Source: Ornithinibacillus californiensis (GTDB lineage Bacteria > Bacillota > Bacilli > Bacillales > Amphibacillaceae). From it: a stretch of DNA of 64,000 bases. The stretch covers positions 1-64,000 of the forward strand of contig NZ_LDUE01000021.1 of NCBI RefSeq assembly GCF_001038485.1, in the 5' to 3' direction. The notes below the pieces were generated by a model, which worked only from the letters and a program-made list of their open reading frames with translations, searched no databases and had not been told where the DNA came from. The translations under genes were made by a program, and so were the position numbers. Position 1 is the stretch's first letter; each line of letters starts with the position of its first letter. Shown here in pieces: positions 49,454 to 61,272 of the stretch.

Positions 49454-49999
49454 TCAAATGTTCGCAAGTTTAATATTTTGCTCGATACGACGTAGTTTAC
49501 CACTAATTGTTCCATCATAAATGGTGTTACCCATACGAATCTTCACACCACCAACAATAGAAGGATCTACTACATTTTCAAGCTTGACCATTGATTTATT
49601 TAAGCTCTTTGCAAAAGAAATTTCAAGCTCTGCTTTTTCAGCATCGGATAACTTACGAACAGAATATACTTTTCCTTGTGCAACTCCGCTTGCCTCGTTT
49701 ACAAGTGCTTCAAAGCTTGTCACAACATCAGCGATGCTGTCTACGCGATGACGTTCAGCAAGAAGCTTTAATGTACTTAATACATCTTTGGAAGCCCCTT
49801 TGAACACTTCATCTAAGAATGCGCGCTTTTTGTCATTTGTAACACGTGGATGCGCTAAGAATGCATGTAATTCACTGTTCTCATTAAAAACTTGCTTCAC
49901 AACACGTAATTCTTCTAACGTTTCATTAAGTGTTGTTTTTTCACTTGAGAGCCTGAAAAGAGCATCTGCATAACGTTTGGCAACTACTGCTTCACTCAT
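49454..49999 (-). CDS. atpH: ATP synthase delta subunit
   Basis: A 181-residue peripheral stator protein; [13 protein letters not shown] at the N-terminus and the family C-terminus [28 protein letters not shown] are present. Overlaps atpF by 4 bp. Confidence 0.95.
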   Translation of the reverse strand: MSEAVVAKRYADALFRLSSEKTTLNETLEELRVVKQVFNENSELHAFLAHPRVTNDKKRAFLDEVFKGASKDVLSTLKLLAERHRVDSIADVVTSFEALVNEASGVAQGKVYSVRKLSDAEKAELEISFAKSLNKSMVKLENVVDPSIVGGVKIRMGNTIYDGTISGKLRRIEQNIKLANI

Positions 50000-50523
50000 C
50001 GCTCTTCTCCTACCTCTTTAATGTATTCGTTGATCAACTTCTCTTGATCTTGTGCACTTAGTTCTTTTTCAATTACTTTACTTGCAATAAGAACAGATAA
50101 GGACGCAACTTGATCTTGAAGTGCTTGAAGTGCTTTTTCTTTTTCGTTCTGAATATCTTGTTGTGCTGCTTTTTTGATACGATCAGCTTCAAGGCGCGCA
50201 GATTCAATAATATCTTGTTCCTGCTTCACACCAGCGTTTTTCGCATCCTCTATCATTTTTTGTGCTTCTAATTTTGTTTGTTTTAATTGTTCTGCTGCTT
50301 CTTTAGACGCTTTCTCTGCTTCCAAACGACTTTGTTCTGCAGCTTCTATTTCGTTAGCAACATATTCTTCACGTTTTTTCATCATGTTCATTACTGGGCC
50401 CCATGCGAACTTACGCACTAGGAATAGTAAAAGAGCGAAGAAGAATAGTTGATACAACATGTCACCAACATGAAATCCCCAAATTATGGCATCTGATGCA
50501 TAAATAGTTGTGAATGCTTGCAC
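49996..50523 (-). CDS. atpF: ATP synthase b subunit
   Basis: About 175 residues. GTG 50523 is preferred: AAGGAG lies eight bases before it, whereas ATG 50541 has no RBS. A short N-terminal segment and helix (about 17-34: [18 protein letters not shown]) anchor a long charged coiled coil, the peripheral stalk. Overlap with atpH couples translation. Confidence 0.94.
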   Translation of the reverse strand: MQAFTTIYASDAIIWGFHVGDMLYQLFFFALLLFLVRKFAWGPVMNMMKKREEYVANEIEAAEQSRLEAEKASKEAAEQLKQTKLEAQKMIEDAKNAGVKQEQDIIESARLEADRIKKAAQQDIQNEKEKALQALQDQVASLSVLIASKVIEKELSAQDQEKLINEYIKEVGEER

Positions 50524-50640
50524 TGAATTCACTCCTTTCAACCTGATTCAACAATCATCTAGAATGTTCACGTAATACTTAGTTAAAAACAACGGCGAAG
50601 TTTTATTGGACCTTCGCCATTTCAATTTAATATCAAATTA

Positions 50641-50907
<267 letters not shown>

Positions 50908-50936
50908 TTACTATTAAAACTGGTTGTTACACGAAA

Positions 50937-51665
<729 letters not shown>

Positions 51666-51676
51666 TCACCCCTCTT

Positions 51677-52051
51677 TCAAGCGCTGTCCTTATTTTTGTA
51701 CATAATAAAATCTATCATAATGACCAAATAGGAAGTCATTAATCCAATAATTACGGCAATCATATTAAAATACTCTTCGTAACGAAGTGATAGTATGACT
51801 GCTAAAGCAACTGCAGCAAGCCTTGAAAATGTACCTAGTCCTCGTGCCTTTTGTTTAGTAGCGACTGCTTCTGTAAATTCGATTGTTTTCTTTTGTAATA
51901 GATATAGATTATAGAAGCTGATGGCACTTCCTAGTAGAAGCCCGAGGAAAATACGTAAATAAGGAGTAAATCCTGCCCCAAGTACGAGAATTGCTAGAAG
52001 GTAAAACATCCACTTACGTTGACGGGCATATTGATTTTCATTGTTGGTCAT
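51677..52051 (-). CDS. atpI: ATP synthase protein I
   Basis: A 124-residue membrane protein with four helices and Lys/Arg-rich loops, matching AtpI, which assists c-ring assembly. It overlaps the AtpZ-like gene by 4 bp. Confidence 0.85.
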   Translation of the reverse strand: MTNNENQYARQRKWMFYLLAILVLGAGFTPYLRIFLGLLLGSAISFYNLYLLQKKTIEFTEAVATKQKARGLGTFSRLAAVALAVILSLRYEEYFNMIAVIIGLMTSYLVIMIDFIMYKNKDSA

Positions 52052-52281
52052 TCCTTATTATCTCCCGTTTCCGTGAATTTCTTAACAGTTGTTAGCATTC
52101 CATAGATTCCTGCAGCTAGTCCTATCAGAAGCCCAATTATTGTGAAAATTGGCCTTGTGGATAATAGATTGTCAATCCAGCCACCAAGGAAAATCCCTAG
52201 AATCGTCCCACCTGCTAAGTTAGCAGAAACCGCACTTGCTAATACAATTGCTCGATGTGGTTTGTTCCCCAATCTGATCAC
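52048..52281 (-). CDS. AtpZ/AtpI-family membrane protein
   Basis: A 77-residue protein with two helices (about 12-32 and 42-62) and a glycine-rich first helix (ASAVSANLAGGTILGIFLGGWID). It heads the operon ahead of atpI. Relatives have been linked to Mg2+ or Ca2+ handling and ATP synthase assembly. Confidence 0.8.
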   Translation of the reverse strand: MIRLGNKPHRAIVLASAVSANLAGGTILGIFLGGWIDNLLSTRPIFTIIGLLIGLAAGIYGMLTTVKKFTETGDNKE

Positions 52282-52336
52282 TCCTAATCTAGAGTTCCTG
52301 GGGAAATGATTGGTGTGTGTTCACATTTCTTGCCTT

Positions 52337-52366
52337 ATGTAAGCAAAAAAAATTTGACATAGTCAA
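52337..52366 (-). promoter_or_regulatory. Candidate sigmaA promoter of the atp operon
   Basis: On the minus strand TTGACT (52366-52361) and TTACAT (52342-52337) are 18 bp apart, about 55 bp before the AtpZ-like start codon. The rest of 52282-52633 shows no gene. Confidence 0.5.
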
Positions 52367-52633
52367 GACTTTTTCATGTAAACCTTATCATTCCACACTA
52401 AGTCAGTTTACCTTAGCCTACCTTTGTTTGTCAATTGGTATCCTATTAAATTTGACATATTTTATACAATCCAAAATTTGTATATAAACCAATGATTTGT
52501 AAAGATTTGGCGTTACGTATTTTCTACTATTAGTATATCGAAACTAGCGTCTGTATTTCGTGACAGTTTTGTGAACTCCATTAATAAATTTAGGGAGTTG
52601 GGTAGGTGAATTCTATTGTATTAGTTGTGACCC

Positions 52634-52871
52634 GCCCTGGAAATATATTTCGCTTTTACTTCCAGCACAGGGGCGACATCTGCTCGAAAGTACCTCGCAG
52701 TGTCTACCTTGCCGTGGGCGGCTGGTGAGCCAGGCTACTACCTGAATAAGCTTCCTTGCTGCCTTGCACCGAGGAAGCCTACATCGTAGCGTTACTAGCA
52801 GACGCAGGTGCATCTTGCGGGGTCTCACCTATGCCTATCCTCCCACAGGAGTCTTCGTATATTTCCGGGGC
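52634..52871 (+). repeat. Dispersed structured repeat, copy 3 (238 bp)
   Basis: It starts GCCCTGGAAATATAT and ends GTATATTTCCGGGGC, complementary with G-T type mismatches. The interior matches copy 2 closely. It sits between the atp promoter and the second subtilase gene. Confidence 0.9.
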
Positions 52872-53000
52872 TAGTATAGATTAATATACATCTTATAGAC
52901 CAACATAATACTTATGTCCCAACTATTCCATTTAATAATAAAGGAGATGATAAGTTGTCTATCTACCTTTTACCTCTCTATTAGTAAATGCCTCGCTCCT

Positions 53001-55223
53001 CTACAAATCTGGACTAATCACGATTTCTGTTTCATAACTTTCATACGTGCCATTTTCCAGTTGTACCGTAATGATGGCTAAATATCTACCAGGCTTGCCA
53101 AGGTCCCTCTTTCGTATATAGCCCTCATTCATTCCTACTTGCGTATCTTCCATTCGGAATAATGTTCGGTCAAATATCAATGTCTGTGGATCATAGAGTT
53201 CTACTTCCACACTTCTCGTTTCATCTGTTAAATATAATCGGTAGACAAATTCATCTTCAGAGAAGGATTTCAGAGTAAATTCGAACCCTGTCGCCTTCGG
53301 ATAATCTGCTGTCTCATTGATAAATAAATATGGTAGATGATACTTCTCGTTATCCGAGCTTAGGGTTAGCCACCCTTGGTGAATGCCCTTTTCCATTTGT
53401 GGCGAGGTAATACTCAAGTCTATCGGTATCTCTACTTTTTCCCCTGCTTCTACTTCAAACGGCATTGGAAGATTCCAACTAAGGCCAGTTTGTTTTCTAG
53501 GATTCGTAAAGGCATATTTCTTTGTTTGATTGGATGTGTTTTCGATGGTTAGTTTTATTGTTTCTGTCTTGCGGTAATCATTGATTTTCCCAAAGGATAA
53601 AGATGGATTATATATAATGGTCGGTGTTTCTATGGCACGCTTTGGATCTATTTTCCCCATACCTTGTATAATGGGCTCAATCAGTTGACCAGTTTCGTCT
53701 GTAATTGGGATGGCAGTTGTTTTCAATGCACCATAGATTTGCTCATTCGTCCATTTTGGTTTGGCCTCTTTCATTAATGCAATGACCCCTACAACATGAG
53801 GTGCTGCCATGCTCGTCCCTTGAAGTGCCATGTAACCACCTGGGACAGTACTTAAAATATTGGTTCCCGGAGCAAGTATATCTGGTTTAATATCCCAGTT
53901 AACTGTCACTGGACCTCGTGAACTAAATGGCGCGATTCCACTTTTGGTTTTTTCATAGATAGTATCAATATAGGGGTGCTTTTGCTCGGATGCATATTGT
54001 ACAAGCCACTCCCCATCTTCTTTTGAAACCGATACTACCGGAATTTGGAGTGGTTCCCGGCCAGCTAAAGCTCCGCGGAAGCTCCCTGCTTCATTGTTAT
54101 AAATGATAACCGCAATGGCACCTTTTTCTTGCGCCTTTTTTGCCAATTCATAGAATGGAATTTTCCCTCTTTGTACCAATGCTATCTTCCCATCAAGGTC
54201 CTCTTCATAACCTAATGCCAGTTCATAATCCATGGAGAGTTCCCAGGAAATGGAGCCTTGCATCGGCAGCATGGTTATTTTTTTATCCGACAAGCTGTCA
54301 TATAACATCGGAATCGTTTGTGAGTTGGCAAAAGCTCCAACCGCAAGTGCATTCGCTGCTGTTGCTGGAGCTCCTACTGTCCAGTTATTGGGTCCACTAT
54401 TCCCATTGGCAATGACGACTGCTATCCCAAGGTCCGCCGCGCGATTCACGGCAACACTTGTCGGATAATCAGGTCCATTGACCGAATTTCCAAGTGACAG
54501 ATTGATAATATCGACACCATCTTTCACCGCCTGTTCCATCGCAGCGATTACTTGTACCGACGTTCCGCTCCCCCCAGGACCTAATGCTCGGTATGCTCGA
54601 ATTTCAGCACTTGGGGCGACTCCTTGCAAGCTTCCATTGGCTGCAATAATTCCCGCTACATGACTACCATGATTCGTTGGGGCTCCTTCTGTCTCTGTCG
54701 TTTCCATTGGGTCCTCGTCTAAATCTACTAAATCATAGCCACCAGCATAATTTAGTTGTAAATCTGGATGGTTATAATCAATTCCTGTGTCGACAACTCC
54801 GACTGTTATCCCTTCTCCTGTATATATGGTGTTATTAAGTTCGGAAGGGATAACGATCTCCGGACTACCTTTCAGTAAATCCTCAATAGAATCAATTGGT
54901 TTTTCCATTGTGTTGGTTTGATAAGTTTGCACGGTATGTATGGATTTGACAAAATCTAATGTCCCCATCTTTTCGAGTTGGTCCGGTGACCCTTGTAGGG
55001 CAAGTCCATTAAAAAGTTTTTCATAGGTTGCGATAACATCAATAAAGGGGTGGTAAGTTTCCAAATATTTTTTGTGCTCTATCGGATTTCCTTCTACCTC
55101 AATAATAATGGATTGATGTTTCTCTCTTTCTTGTGCAAAGACTTCCTTCGGTGTAGCAAAGCCTTCACTTGGTATGGCAAAAAAAGAAAAACCAACGATA
55201 AGCGCCCATAGTATCATTCGCAC
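53001..55223 (-). CDS. Second secreted subtilisin-family protease (about 740 aa)
   Basis: GTG 55223 is chosen because GGAGGAGG lies six bases before it and the product then opens with a signal peptide (MRMILWALIVGFSFFAIPSEGFA). An I9-like propeptide follows (about 35-105). Catalytic residues: Asp145 (GVVDTGID), His185 (TNHGSHVAG), Ser471 (QGTSMAAPH); Asn275 is the likely oxyanion residue. A PA domain (about 330-415) is inserted as in Vpr. The C-terminal part is beta-rich. It resembles the protein at 3316-6420 but lacks its last 300 residues. No clear terminator is seen downstream. Confidence 0.88.
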   Translation of the reverse strand: MRMILWALIVGFSFFAIPSEGFATPKEVFAQEREKHQSIIIEVEGNPIEHKKYLETYHPFIDVIATYEKLFNGLALQGSPDQLEKMGTLDFVKSIHTVQTYQTNTMEKPIDSIEDLLKGSPEIVIPSELNNTIYTGEGITVGVVDTGIDYNHPDLQLNYAGGYDLVDLDEDPMETTETEGAPTNHGSHVAGIIAANGSLQGVAPSAEIRAYRALGPGGSGTSVQVIAAMEQAVKDGVDIINLSLGNSVNGPDYPTSVAVNRAADLGIAVVIANGNSGPNNWTVGAPATAANALAVGAFANSQTIPMLYDSLSDKKITMLPMQGSISWELSMDYELALGYEEDLDGKIALVQRGKIPFYELAKKAQEKGAIAVIIYNNEAGSFRGALAGREPLQIPVVSVSKEDGEWLVQYASEQKHPYIDTIYEKTKSGIAPFSSRGPVTVNWDIKPDILAPGTNILSTVPGGYMALQGTSMAAPHVVGVIALMKEAKPKWTNEQIYGALKTTAIPITDETGQLIEPIIQGMGKIDPKRAIETPTIIYNPSLSFGKINDYRKTETIKLTIENTSNQTKKYAFTNPRKQTGLSWNLPMPFEVEAGEKVEIPIDLSITSPQMEKGIHQGWLTLSSDNEKYHLPYLFINETADYPKATGFEFTLKSFSEDEFVYRLYLTDETRSVEVELYDPQTLIFDRTLFRMEDTQVGMNEGYIRKRDLGKPGRYLAIITVQLENGTYESYETEIVISPDL

Positions 55224-55280
55224 AAAATCCCTCCTCCAAATTATTCTTTGTAAAATTTGGGTGGATGATACATTAATCGA

Positions 55281-55312
55281 CAAAAGAGACTCCCGAAATG
55301 GAAGTCTCTTAT
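55281..55312 (-). terminator. Terminator of the upp-mnaA unit
   Basis: AGAGACTTCC / GGGAGTCTCT stem followed by TTTTGT on the minus strand, directly after mnaA. Confidence 0.8.
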
Positions 55313-55314
55313 CA

Positions 55315-56430
55315 TTATTTGTTAAAGTATTCGGTTATCGCATCGGCAATTCTGCGTGATGCTTCGCCATCCCCGTACGGATTAGAAGCTTTTGCCATTT
55401 TATCATGGGCTTCTTGACTAGAAAGTAATTCATCCGCAAGATTAAAAATCGTATCTTCATCTGTTCCTGCTAATTTTAACGTACCTGCATCGATTCCCTC
55501 TGGACGTTCGGTCGTATCACGTAATACAAGAACCGGAACACCAAGGGACGGAGCTTCCTCTTGAACTCCACCTGAGTCAGTCAGGATTAAATGTGCATGC
55601 GCAGCAAAATTATGGAAATCAACGACATCAAGCGGCTCGATTAGTTGGATCCGATCATCATCCCCTAATATCTCATTGGCTGTCTGTCGCACAACTGGAT
55701 TTAAGTGTACAGGATACACTACTTGAATATCTTGATGTTTCTCCACTAAACGTTTGATCGCACGGAACATTTGCTGCATGTTTGTTCCTTGGTTTTCCCT
55801 ACGGTGTGCAGTCATTAAGACTAAACGTTTACCATTTAGACCTTCAAGAATCGAACTAGTATAACTTGGGTCAACGGTTGTTTTTAATGCATCAATTGCC
55901 GTATTCCCCGTTACATAGATTCGGTCCTCAGGTTTATTTTCATCTAGTAGGTTTTGTTTTGATTTCTCCGTTGGTGAAAAATGCAAATCTGCCATTACCC
56001 CAGTTAGTTGCCGATTCATTTCTTCTGGGTACGGCGAATATTTATTCCACGTGCGAAGTCCTGCTTCCACATGACCTACTGCAATTTGATTATAGTAAGC
56101 AGCAAGGGATGCAGCGAATGTCGTACTTGTATCGCCATGAACAAGCACGATGTCAGGCTGCGTTTTTTTCATGACTTCATCCAGACCTTCTAACGCACGA
56201 GTTGTAATTTGAGCAAGGGTCTGTTTTTGCTTCATGATGTTCAGATCATAGTCTGGCGTAATATTAAATATCTCTAAGACTTGATCAAGCATTTCTCGAT
56301 GCTGAGCCGTTACCGTAACAATCGGCTCAAACTCCTCTGAACGCTTTTTCAATTCCAGAACAAGTGGAGCCATTTTAATAGCTTCTGGTCTTGTCCCAAA
56401 GATCGTCATAACTTTGATGCGTTTTGGCAT
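55315..56430 (-). CDS. mnaA: UDP-N-acetylglucosamine 2-epimerase
   Basis: About 371 residues. Family start VMTIFGTRPEAIKMAPLV, then VHGDTSTTFAASLAAYY, GHVEAGLRTWNKYSPYPEEMNRQ and LTDSGGVQEEAPSLG. ATG 56430 follows a GGTGGAG site. It interconverts UDP-GlcNAc and UDP-ManNAc, the precursor for wall teichoic acid linkage. It lies 24 bp after upp. Confidence 0.94.
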   Translation of the reverse strand: MPKRIKVMTIFGTRPEAIKMAPLVLELKKRSEEFEPIVTVTAQHREMLDQVLEIFNITPDYDLNIMKQKQTLAQITTRALEGLDEVMKKTQPDIVLVHGDTSTTFAASLAAYYNQIAVGHVEAGLRTWNKYSPYPEEMNRQLTGVMADLHFSPTEKSKQNLLDENKPEDRIYVTGNTAIDALKTTVDPSYTSSILEGLNGKRLVLMTAHRRENQGTNMQQMFRAIKRLVEKHQDIQVVYPVHLNPVVRQTANEILGDDDRIQLIEPLDVVDFHNFAAHAHLILTDSGGVQEEAPSLGVPVLVLRDTTERPEGIDAGTLKLAGTDEDTIFNLADELLSSQEAHDKMAKASNPYGDGEASRRIADAITEYFNK

Positions 56431-56454
56431 CTTAATCCACTCCACCATTTCTAT

Positions 56455-57084
56455 TTACTTGGTACCGAACAAGCGGTCACCAGCATCACCTAGTCCAGGT
56501 ACAATGTACGCATGGTCATCTAATTTTTCATCCAATGCAGCTAAATAAATATCAACATCTGGATGTGCTTCTTTAATTACTTCAACACCCTCTGGTGCGG
56601 CAATTAAACACATCAGACGAATATTTTTTGCTCCACGGTTTTTAAGCGATTGAATTGCATCATTTGCTGATCCACCTGTTGCTAGCATTGGGTCGATAAC
56701 AATCAGCTCACGTTCTTGAATATCGGAAGGAAGTTTTATGTAGTATTCTACTGGTTTTAATGTTTCTGGATCACGGTATAACCCAACATGTCCAACCTTA
56801 GCAGCAGGAATCAGTTTTAACATTCCGTCCACCATTCCTAATCCTGCACGAAGAATAGGAACTAAACCAATCTTCTTACCAGCTAACACTTTAGTTTTTG
56901 TTGAGGTTACTGGTGTTTCGATTGTTGTTTCTTCTAGTGGTAAGTCACGTGTAATTTCGAAAGCCATTAACATTGCAACCTCATCCACTAGCTCACGAAA
57001 TTCTTTTGTTCCTGTATTTCTGTCTCGAATAAATGATAATTTATGTTGGATCAACGGATGATCTAAAACATGTACATTTCCCAT
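56455..57084 (-). CDS. upp: Uracil phosphoribosyltransferase
   Basis: A 209-residue enzyme that salvages uracil to UMP with PRPP. PRPP loop [16 protein letters not shown], uracil site near [18 protein letters not shown]. Standard length. Confidence 0.97.
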   Translation of the reverse strand: MGNVHVLDHPLIQHKLSFIRDRNTGTKEFRELVDEVAMLMAFEITRDLPLEETTIETPVTSTKTKVLAGKKIGLVPILRAGLGMVDGMLKLIPAAKVGHVGLYRDPETLKPVEYYIKLPSDIQERELIVIDPMLATGGSANDAIQSLKNRGAKNIRLMCLIAAPEGVEVIKEAHPDVDIYLAALDEKLDDHAYIVPGLGDAGDRLFGTK

Positions 57085-57215
57085 TTGGCGACCACTCCTT
57101 TAGTTAATTTCTTACATCTTTAAAATTGTACTGAAAAACAGACTGTTATTCAAGGTTAAGGTCGGAAATGTTAGGAAGGTGTAATAATATAGCGTTATTT
57201 ATCGAGAAATGTGGC

Positions 57216-57480
57216 CTTGTTAACTTCATTTGGAACTATTTTTCTCTTTGAAAGTGATGTTAAGAGGCTTTATTAACTTCATTTTAATCACTAGTTTTCT
57301 GGCAAAATCATGGTAAGAGCGCTTATTAACTTCATTTCAATTAACATCTTCATGGCAAATTGATGCTAAGATGCTAAGAAGACTTATTAACTTCATTTCA
57401 ATCAACATTTTCATGGCAAAATGATGTTAAGGGCGCTTATTAATTTCATTTCAATCAATAGCTTCATGGCAAATTGATTC
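57216..57480. repeat. 53-bp tandem repeat, five units, between upp and glyA
   Basis: TTAACTTCATTT-type cores recur at 57221, 57274, 57327, 57388 and 57441. Steps are 53, 53, 61 and 53 bp; the long step contains an internal duplication (GCTAAGATGCTAAG). Each unit runs roughly CTTATTAACTTCATTTCAAT, then ATCAACATTTTCATGGCAAA, then ATGATGTTAAGGGCG. Later units are the most alike. No coding role is evident. Confidence 0.9.
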
Positions 57481-57534
57481 TAACAGCCCCTATTTACCCA
57501 ACCCAACTTACTCCAGTAATTAACATTAACCACT

Positions 57535-57566
57535 AAAAAAGAGGAAACCCCTTAGGGAATCCTCTC
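57535..57566 (-). terminator. glyA terminator
   Basis: GAGGATTCCCT / AGGGGTTTCCTC stem followed by TTTTTTAG on the minus strand. Confidence 0.88.
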
Positions 57567-57574
57567 CAAATCTA

Positions 57575-58810
57575 TTAAACATACAACGGTGATTTTTCTG
57601 TTAGAGCATTTACTCGTTCAGCAGCTTCTTTTAGTACTGCTTCATCTTCATGGTTCTTTAATGTTAATGCAATAATGCTAGCAATTTCACGCATTTCAGC
57701 TTCTTTAAAACCACGAGTTGTAACAGCTGGTGTTCCGATACGGATACCACTTGTTACAAATGGACTTGTTGTATCAAATGGTATCGTGTTTTTGTTCACG
57801 GTAATTCCAATTTCGTCTAACACGTGTTCGGCAACTTTACCTGTAATTTCAAGTGGTGTTACATCTAAAAGTAATAAGTGGTTGTCTGTGCCACCAGATA
57901 CAACGCGGATGCCTTCTTCTACAAGCGCTTCTCCAAGTGCTCTTGCATTAGCGATAATTTGCTTACAATATACTTTAAAATCATCCGATAATGCTTCCTT
58001 GAATGCAGTAGCTTTCGCAGCAATAATATGCATTAAAGGGCCTCCTTGCATTCCAGGAAAGACTGATTTATCAATTTTCTTCGCATATTCTTCTTTGCAA
58101 AGAATCATCCCACCACGAGGCCCGCGTAATGTTTTGTGAGTCGTCGTCGTTACAAAATCTGCATATGGTACTGGGTTTGGATGGAGACCTGCCGCCACAA
58201 GTCCAGCGATATGAGCCATATCCACCATTAAATAAGCGCCAACCTCATCTGCAATTTCACGGAATTTTGCAAAGTCAATGGTACGAGAATATGCACTTGC
58301 GCCTGCTACAATTAATTTTGGTTTCACTTCTTTTGCTTTTTCTAATACAACATCATAATTTAATTGTTCGGATTCTTGATCCACTCCGTAATCTACGAAG
58401 TTGTAAAGTGTTCCACTGAAGTTAACAGGGCTACCGTGGGTCAGGTGTCCTCCATGATTAAGGTTCATCCCTAGAACAGTATCCCCTGGCTCTAATACGG
58501 TGAAGTAAACGGCCATGTTCGCTTGTGCACCAGAGTGTGGCTGAACATTGGCGTGTTCTGCACCAAATAATTCTTTGGCACGGTCACGAGCTAGGTTTTC
58601 TACAACATCTACATGTTCACATCCACCATAGTAACGCTTCCCTGGGTAGCCTTCTGCATATTTATTGGTTAGTACGGAGCCCATTGCTTCCATTACTGAT
58701 TCTGAGACAAAGTTTTCAGATGCAATTAGTTCGATTTTTGTTTGTTGGCGTGATTTTTCTGCTTCCATTGCTTCGAATAATTCGTGGTCTGTGTTTTTTA
58801 AATGTTCCAT
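57575..58810 (-). CDS. glyA: Serine hydroxymethyltransferase
   Basis: A 411-residue PLP enzyme (serine + tetrahydrofolate to glycine + methylene-THF). PLP lysine in [15 protein letters not shown]; start motif [35 protein letters not shown]. No riboswitch seen in the 28-bp gap to ywlG. Confidence 0.97.
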   Translation of the reverse strand: MEHLKNTDHELFEAMEAEKSRQQTKIELIASENFVSESVMEAMGSVLTNKYAEGYPGKRYYGGCEHVDVVENLARDRAKELFGAEHANVQPHSGAQANMAVYFTVLEPGDTVLGMNLNHGGHLTHGSPVNFSGTLYNFVDYGVDQESEQLNYDVVLEKAKEVKPKLIVAGASAYSRTIDFAKFREIADEVGAYLMVDMAHIAGLVAAGLHPNPVPYADFVTTTTHKTLRGPRGGMILCKEEYAKKIDKSVFPGMQGGPLMHIIAAKATAFKEALSDDFKVYCKQIIANARALGEALVEEGIRVVSGGTDNHLLLLDVTPLEITGKVAEHVLDEIGITVNKNTIPFDTTSPFVTSGIRIGTPAVTTRGFKEAEMREIASIIALTLKNHEDEAVLKEAAERVNALTEKSPLYV

Positions 58811-58838
58811 CAGTAAATCCTCCCTGTATTATATATAT

Positions 58839-59417
58839 TTATGTACATGCATTCGAATCGGCCGTTACTTCATAATTTGCGCGTCTGCCGCCTATGAGCT
58901 TCGGTCGTGTTCTTGCTACGTTAATTCTTGCTTCGCCAATGTAGCGTTGGTTTAAGCGAATTGGTACGGCGACATGTTTTAGATGCATGCCAATCATGGT
59001 TTCTCCAATATCTATTCCAGCATGTGCTTTTATATGTTCTACGACAACTGGTGCTTGTAGATTTTTGTAAGCATACGATGCCATGGAACCTCCAGCTTTT
59101 GGTACGGGAATAACAGATACTTCTTCTAATTGATATTTTTCAGCGGTTTCCCTTTCCACTACTAGGGCTCGGTTTAAGTGCTCGCAACATTGGAAAGCAA
59201 GCCTAATTCCAGTGCTTTCTTGGAGCTTTTTTATACTTGAAAAAATCTCAAACGCAATTTCCTCACTGCCTGCTGTTCCAATTCGTTCACCAGCCACTTC
59301 GCTAGTTGAACACCCAATAACAAAAATGGAATCGCTTACTAAAAAGTCTTCATGTTGAAGCTCAGTTATTACAGCTTGTAAATCGCTCTTAATCTTATCT
59401 ACCTGCATTGTCATCAC
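58839..59417 (-). CDS. ywlG: YwlG family protein (UPF0340)
   Basis: A 192-residue TIGR01440-type protein with ECLNRALVVE-like core (CCEHLNRALVVERE) and PKAGGSMASYAY. It lies in its usual place between glyA and rpiB. Function is not established. The start may be one of three close Met codons. Confidence 0.88.
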   Translation of the reverse strand: MMTMQVDKIKSDLQAVITELQHEDFLVSDSIFVIGCSTSEVAGERIGTAGSEEIAFEIFSSIKKLQESTGIRLAFQCCEHLNRALVVERETAEKYQLEEVSVIPVPKAGGSMASYAYKNLQAPVVVEHIKAHAGIDIGETMIGMHLKHVAVPIRLNQRYIGEARINVARTRPKLIGGRRANYEVTADSNACT

Positions 59418-59462
59418 CTAAACTTAGTAGAAGACGAAGGAAGAATCCTTCGCCCCATTTTT

Positions 59463-59909
59463 TTATAGATTTTTGTCTTCGTAGGCTTTGATTTTACTCA
59501 AACGGTTTTCATGCCTGCCGCCTTCAAAGTCGGTTTCTAACCAAGCTTTTGCAATATCTCTTGCAAGACCAGGACCGATAACTCGTTCGCCCATTGCAAT
59601 CACATTTGCATCATTATGCATACGAGTTAGTTTGGCGCTATACACATCGGAAAGTAGTGCACAGCGAATGCCTTTTACTTTGTTAGCAGCAATCGACATT
59701 CCAATTCCCGTACCGCAAATTAGAATGCCACGGTCAAATTCACCACTTGCCACTCGCTCTGCTGCTGGAAGGGCATAATCCGGATAATCTACCGACGTTT
59801 CACAACTACAGCCGGTATCCTCGTACTCAATACCCATTTCTTCTAATAGGCTTTTCACTTCATTACGAATTGTCATTCCTGCATGGTCACCTGAAATAAT
59901 TACTTTCAT
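59463..59909 (-). CDS. rpiB: Ribose-5-phosphate isomerase B
   Basis: A 148-residue RpiB/LacAB isomerase. ISGDHAGMTIRNEVK, catalytic CGTGIGMSIAANKVKGIRCA and the His in RMHNDANVIAMG are present. Pentose phosphate pathway. Also known as ywlF. Confidence 0.95.
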   Translation of the reverse strand: MKVIISGDHAGMTIRNEVKSLLEEMGIEYEDTGCSCETSVDYPDYALPAAERVASGEFDRGILICGTGIGMSIAANKVKGIRCALLSDVYSAKLTRMHNDANVIAMGERVIGPGLARDIAKAWLETDFEGGRHENRLSKIKAYEDKNL

Positions 59910-59938
59910 TTACCTTCAGCTCCTCTTCTTCGTTGTCG

Positions 59939-61231
59939 TTATTTCACTCGAAACTTTTGAATTTGCTTATTCAATCCCTTTGCTTGCTCTTCTAAATCAT
60001 GTACTAAATCCTCCACTTTATCAATGGAAGCTGATTGCTCTTGGATAGAAGCATTTACTTCTTCAGCACCTGCAGAGGTTTCCTCGGCAATAGCTGCTAC
60101 CTCTTGTGATTGAGATGCTGTTGCTTGGATTGATGCAAGTTGCTGATTAACAATCGTTAAAATAACTTCGATTTCACTAGCAACTTCTTCCACTGATCCA
60201 GACATTTGCTCAATGGATTCATTTGTTGTCACACCATTATTCGCTTCTTTTACTGCTATCTGTACATTTTCATTTATTTTTTTTACAACAAGATTTACAT
60301 CATCTTGGATTGCTTTAATAAGCTCAGAAATGCGTTGTACAGCTTGAGCACTTTGGTCTGCTAACTTGCGAATTTCATCTGCTACAACCGCAAAGCCTTT
60401 CCCGTGCTCGCCTGCTCTTGCCGCTTCAATCGAGGCATTTAAAGCAAGTAGGTTCGTTTGTTCCGCGATTTCTCCAACCATTGAAATAATCGATTCCACT
60501 TGTAAGGCATTGTCCTTTAGATGGTCGACATCTTTTAGAGACAGCTCTTGATCTTGTGCTAGCTTTTGAATTCCTTCTACTAGTTGATGAACAACCTGTT
60601 TACTCTTGTTCAAGGTTTCTAGCATAGTAATCGATTTTTCTTTTGATTGGCCAGCTTTTTCTTGAACCTTTTCTGCTAATACAGTTGCTTCTTCCACTGA
60701 CTCTACTGTTTGTTGAATTGCCTCTGAAGAGTTTTCTGCACCTTTCGAAATATCTTCTACAGATGCACTAATTAAATCAGAGTGTTGGGATACGAGACTA
60801 GAAGCCTGTCGCAACTGAACCACAGACTGATTCGTATTATTAAAATGTATATCTATATTATGTACCATTTCCTTTAGATTTTTTAACATCGCATCAAAAG
60901 AAGTGCTTAGTGCACGAATCTCATCGTCAGAACGAGGAATCGTGACCTCTTGATTCAAGTTACCTTCTGCTACTTCAGAAGCAACTTGTGCTAATCGATT
61001 TAGAGGTTTCGTAATAACACGTGCCGCTATGAAGGCTAGTATTCCTGACCAAATAATACCTAGTGACAATATAGTAAGGGTATAAACTTCCATCGAAACT
61101 GGCCAAAACTCTACGACATAGTCATAAAGTAGATAAAGAAATAAAGCACTTGTCGAGTATGTAATCATGGCTAAAATTGTTGTAAACATTACCAGCTTTA
61201 TCCTTAGTCCAAAGCGATATTTTTTGCTCAT
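59939..61231 (-). CDS. Methyl-accepting chemotaxis-like protein without an external sensor
   Basis: A 430-residue transducer. Two helices (about 12-35 and 45-70) are joined by only about 10 residues, so there is almost no extracellular domain. A HAMP domain (about 72-125) and MA signalling domain follow; the hairpin tip [38 protein letters not shown] is canonical. It may sense the membrane or cytoplasm state. This gene is not in the B. subtilis arrangement between rpiB and ywlE. Confidence 0.92.
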   Translation of the reverse strand: MSKKYRFGLRIKLVMFTTILAMITYSTSALFLYLLYDYVVEFWPVSMEVYTLTILSLGIIWSGILAFIAARVITKPLNRLAQVASEVAEGNLNQEVTIPRSDDEIRALSTSFDAMLKNLKEMVHNIDIHFNNTNQSVVQLRQASSLVSQHSDLISASVEDISKGAENSSEAIQQTVESVEEATVLAEKVQEKAGQSKEKSITMLETLNKSKQVVHQLVEGIQKLAQDQELSLKDVDHLKDNALQVESIISMVGEIAEQTNLLALNASIEAARAGEHGKGFAVVADEIRKLADQSAQAVQRISELIKAIQDDVNLVVKKINENVQIAVKEANNGVTTNESIEQMSGSVEEVASEIEVILTIVNQQLASIQATASQSQEVAAIAEETSAGAEEVNASIQEQSASIDKVEDLVHDLEEQAKGLNKQIQKFRVK

Positions 61232-61272
61232 CTGTATTCCCCCAGGTTTTTCTCTCTAGTTATAGTTTTTAG

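Noticed and set aside
58811-58838. Glycine or purine riboswitch before glyA
   Set aside because: Only 28 bp separate it from ywlG; no room for an aptamer.
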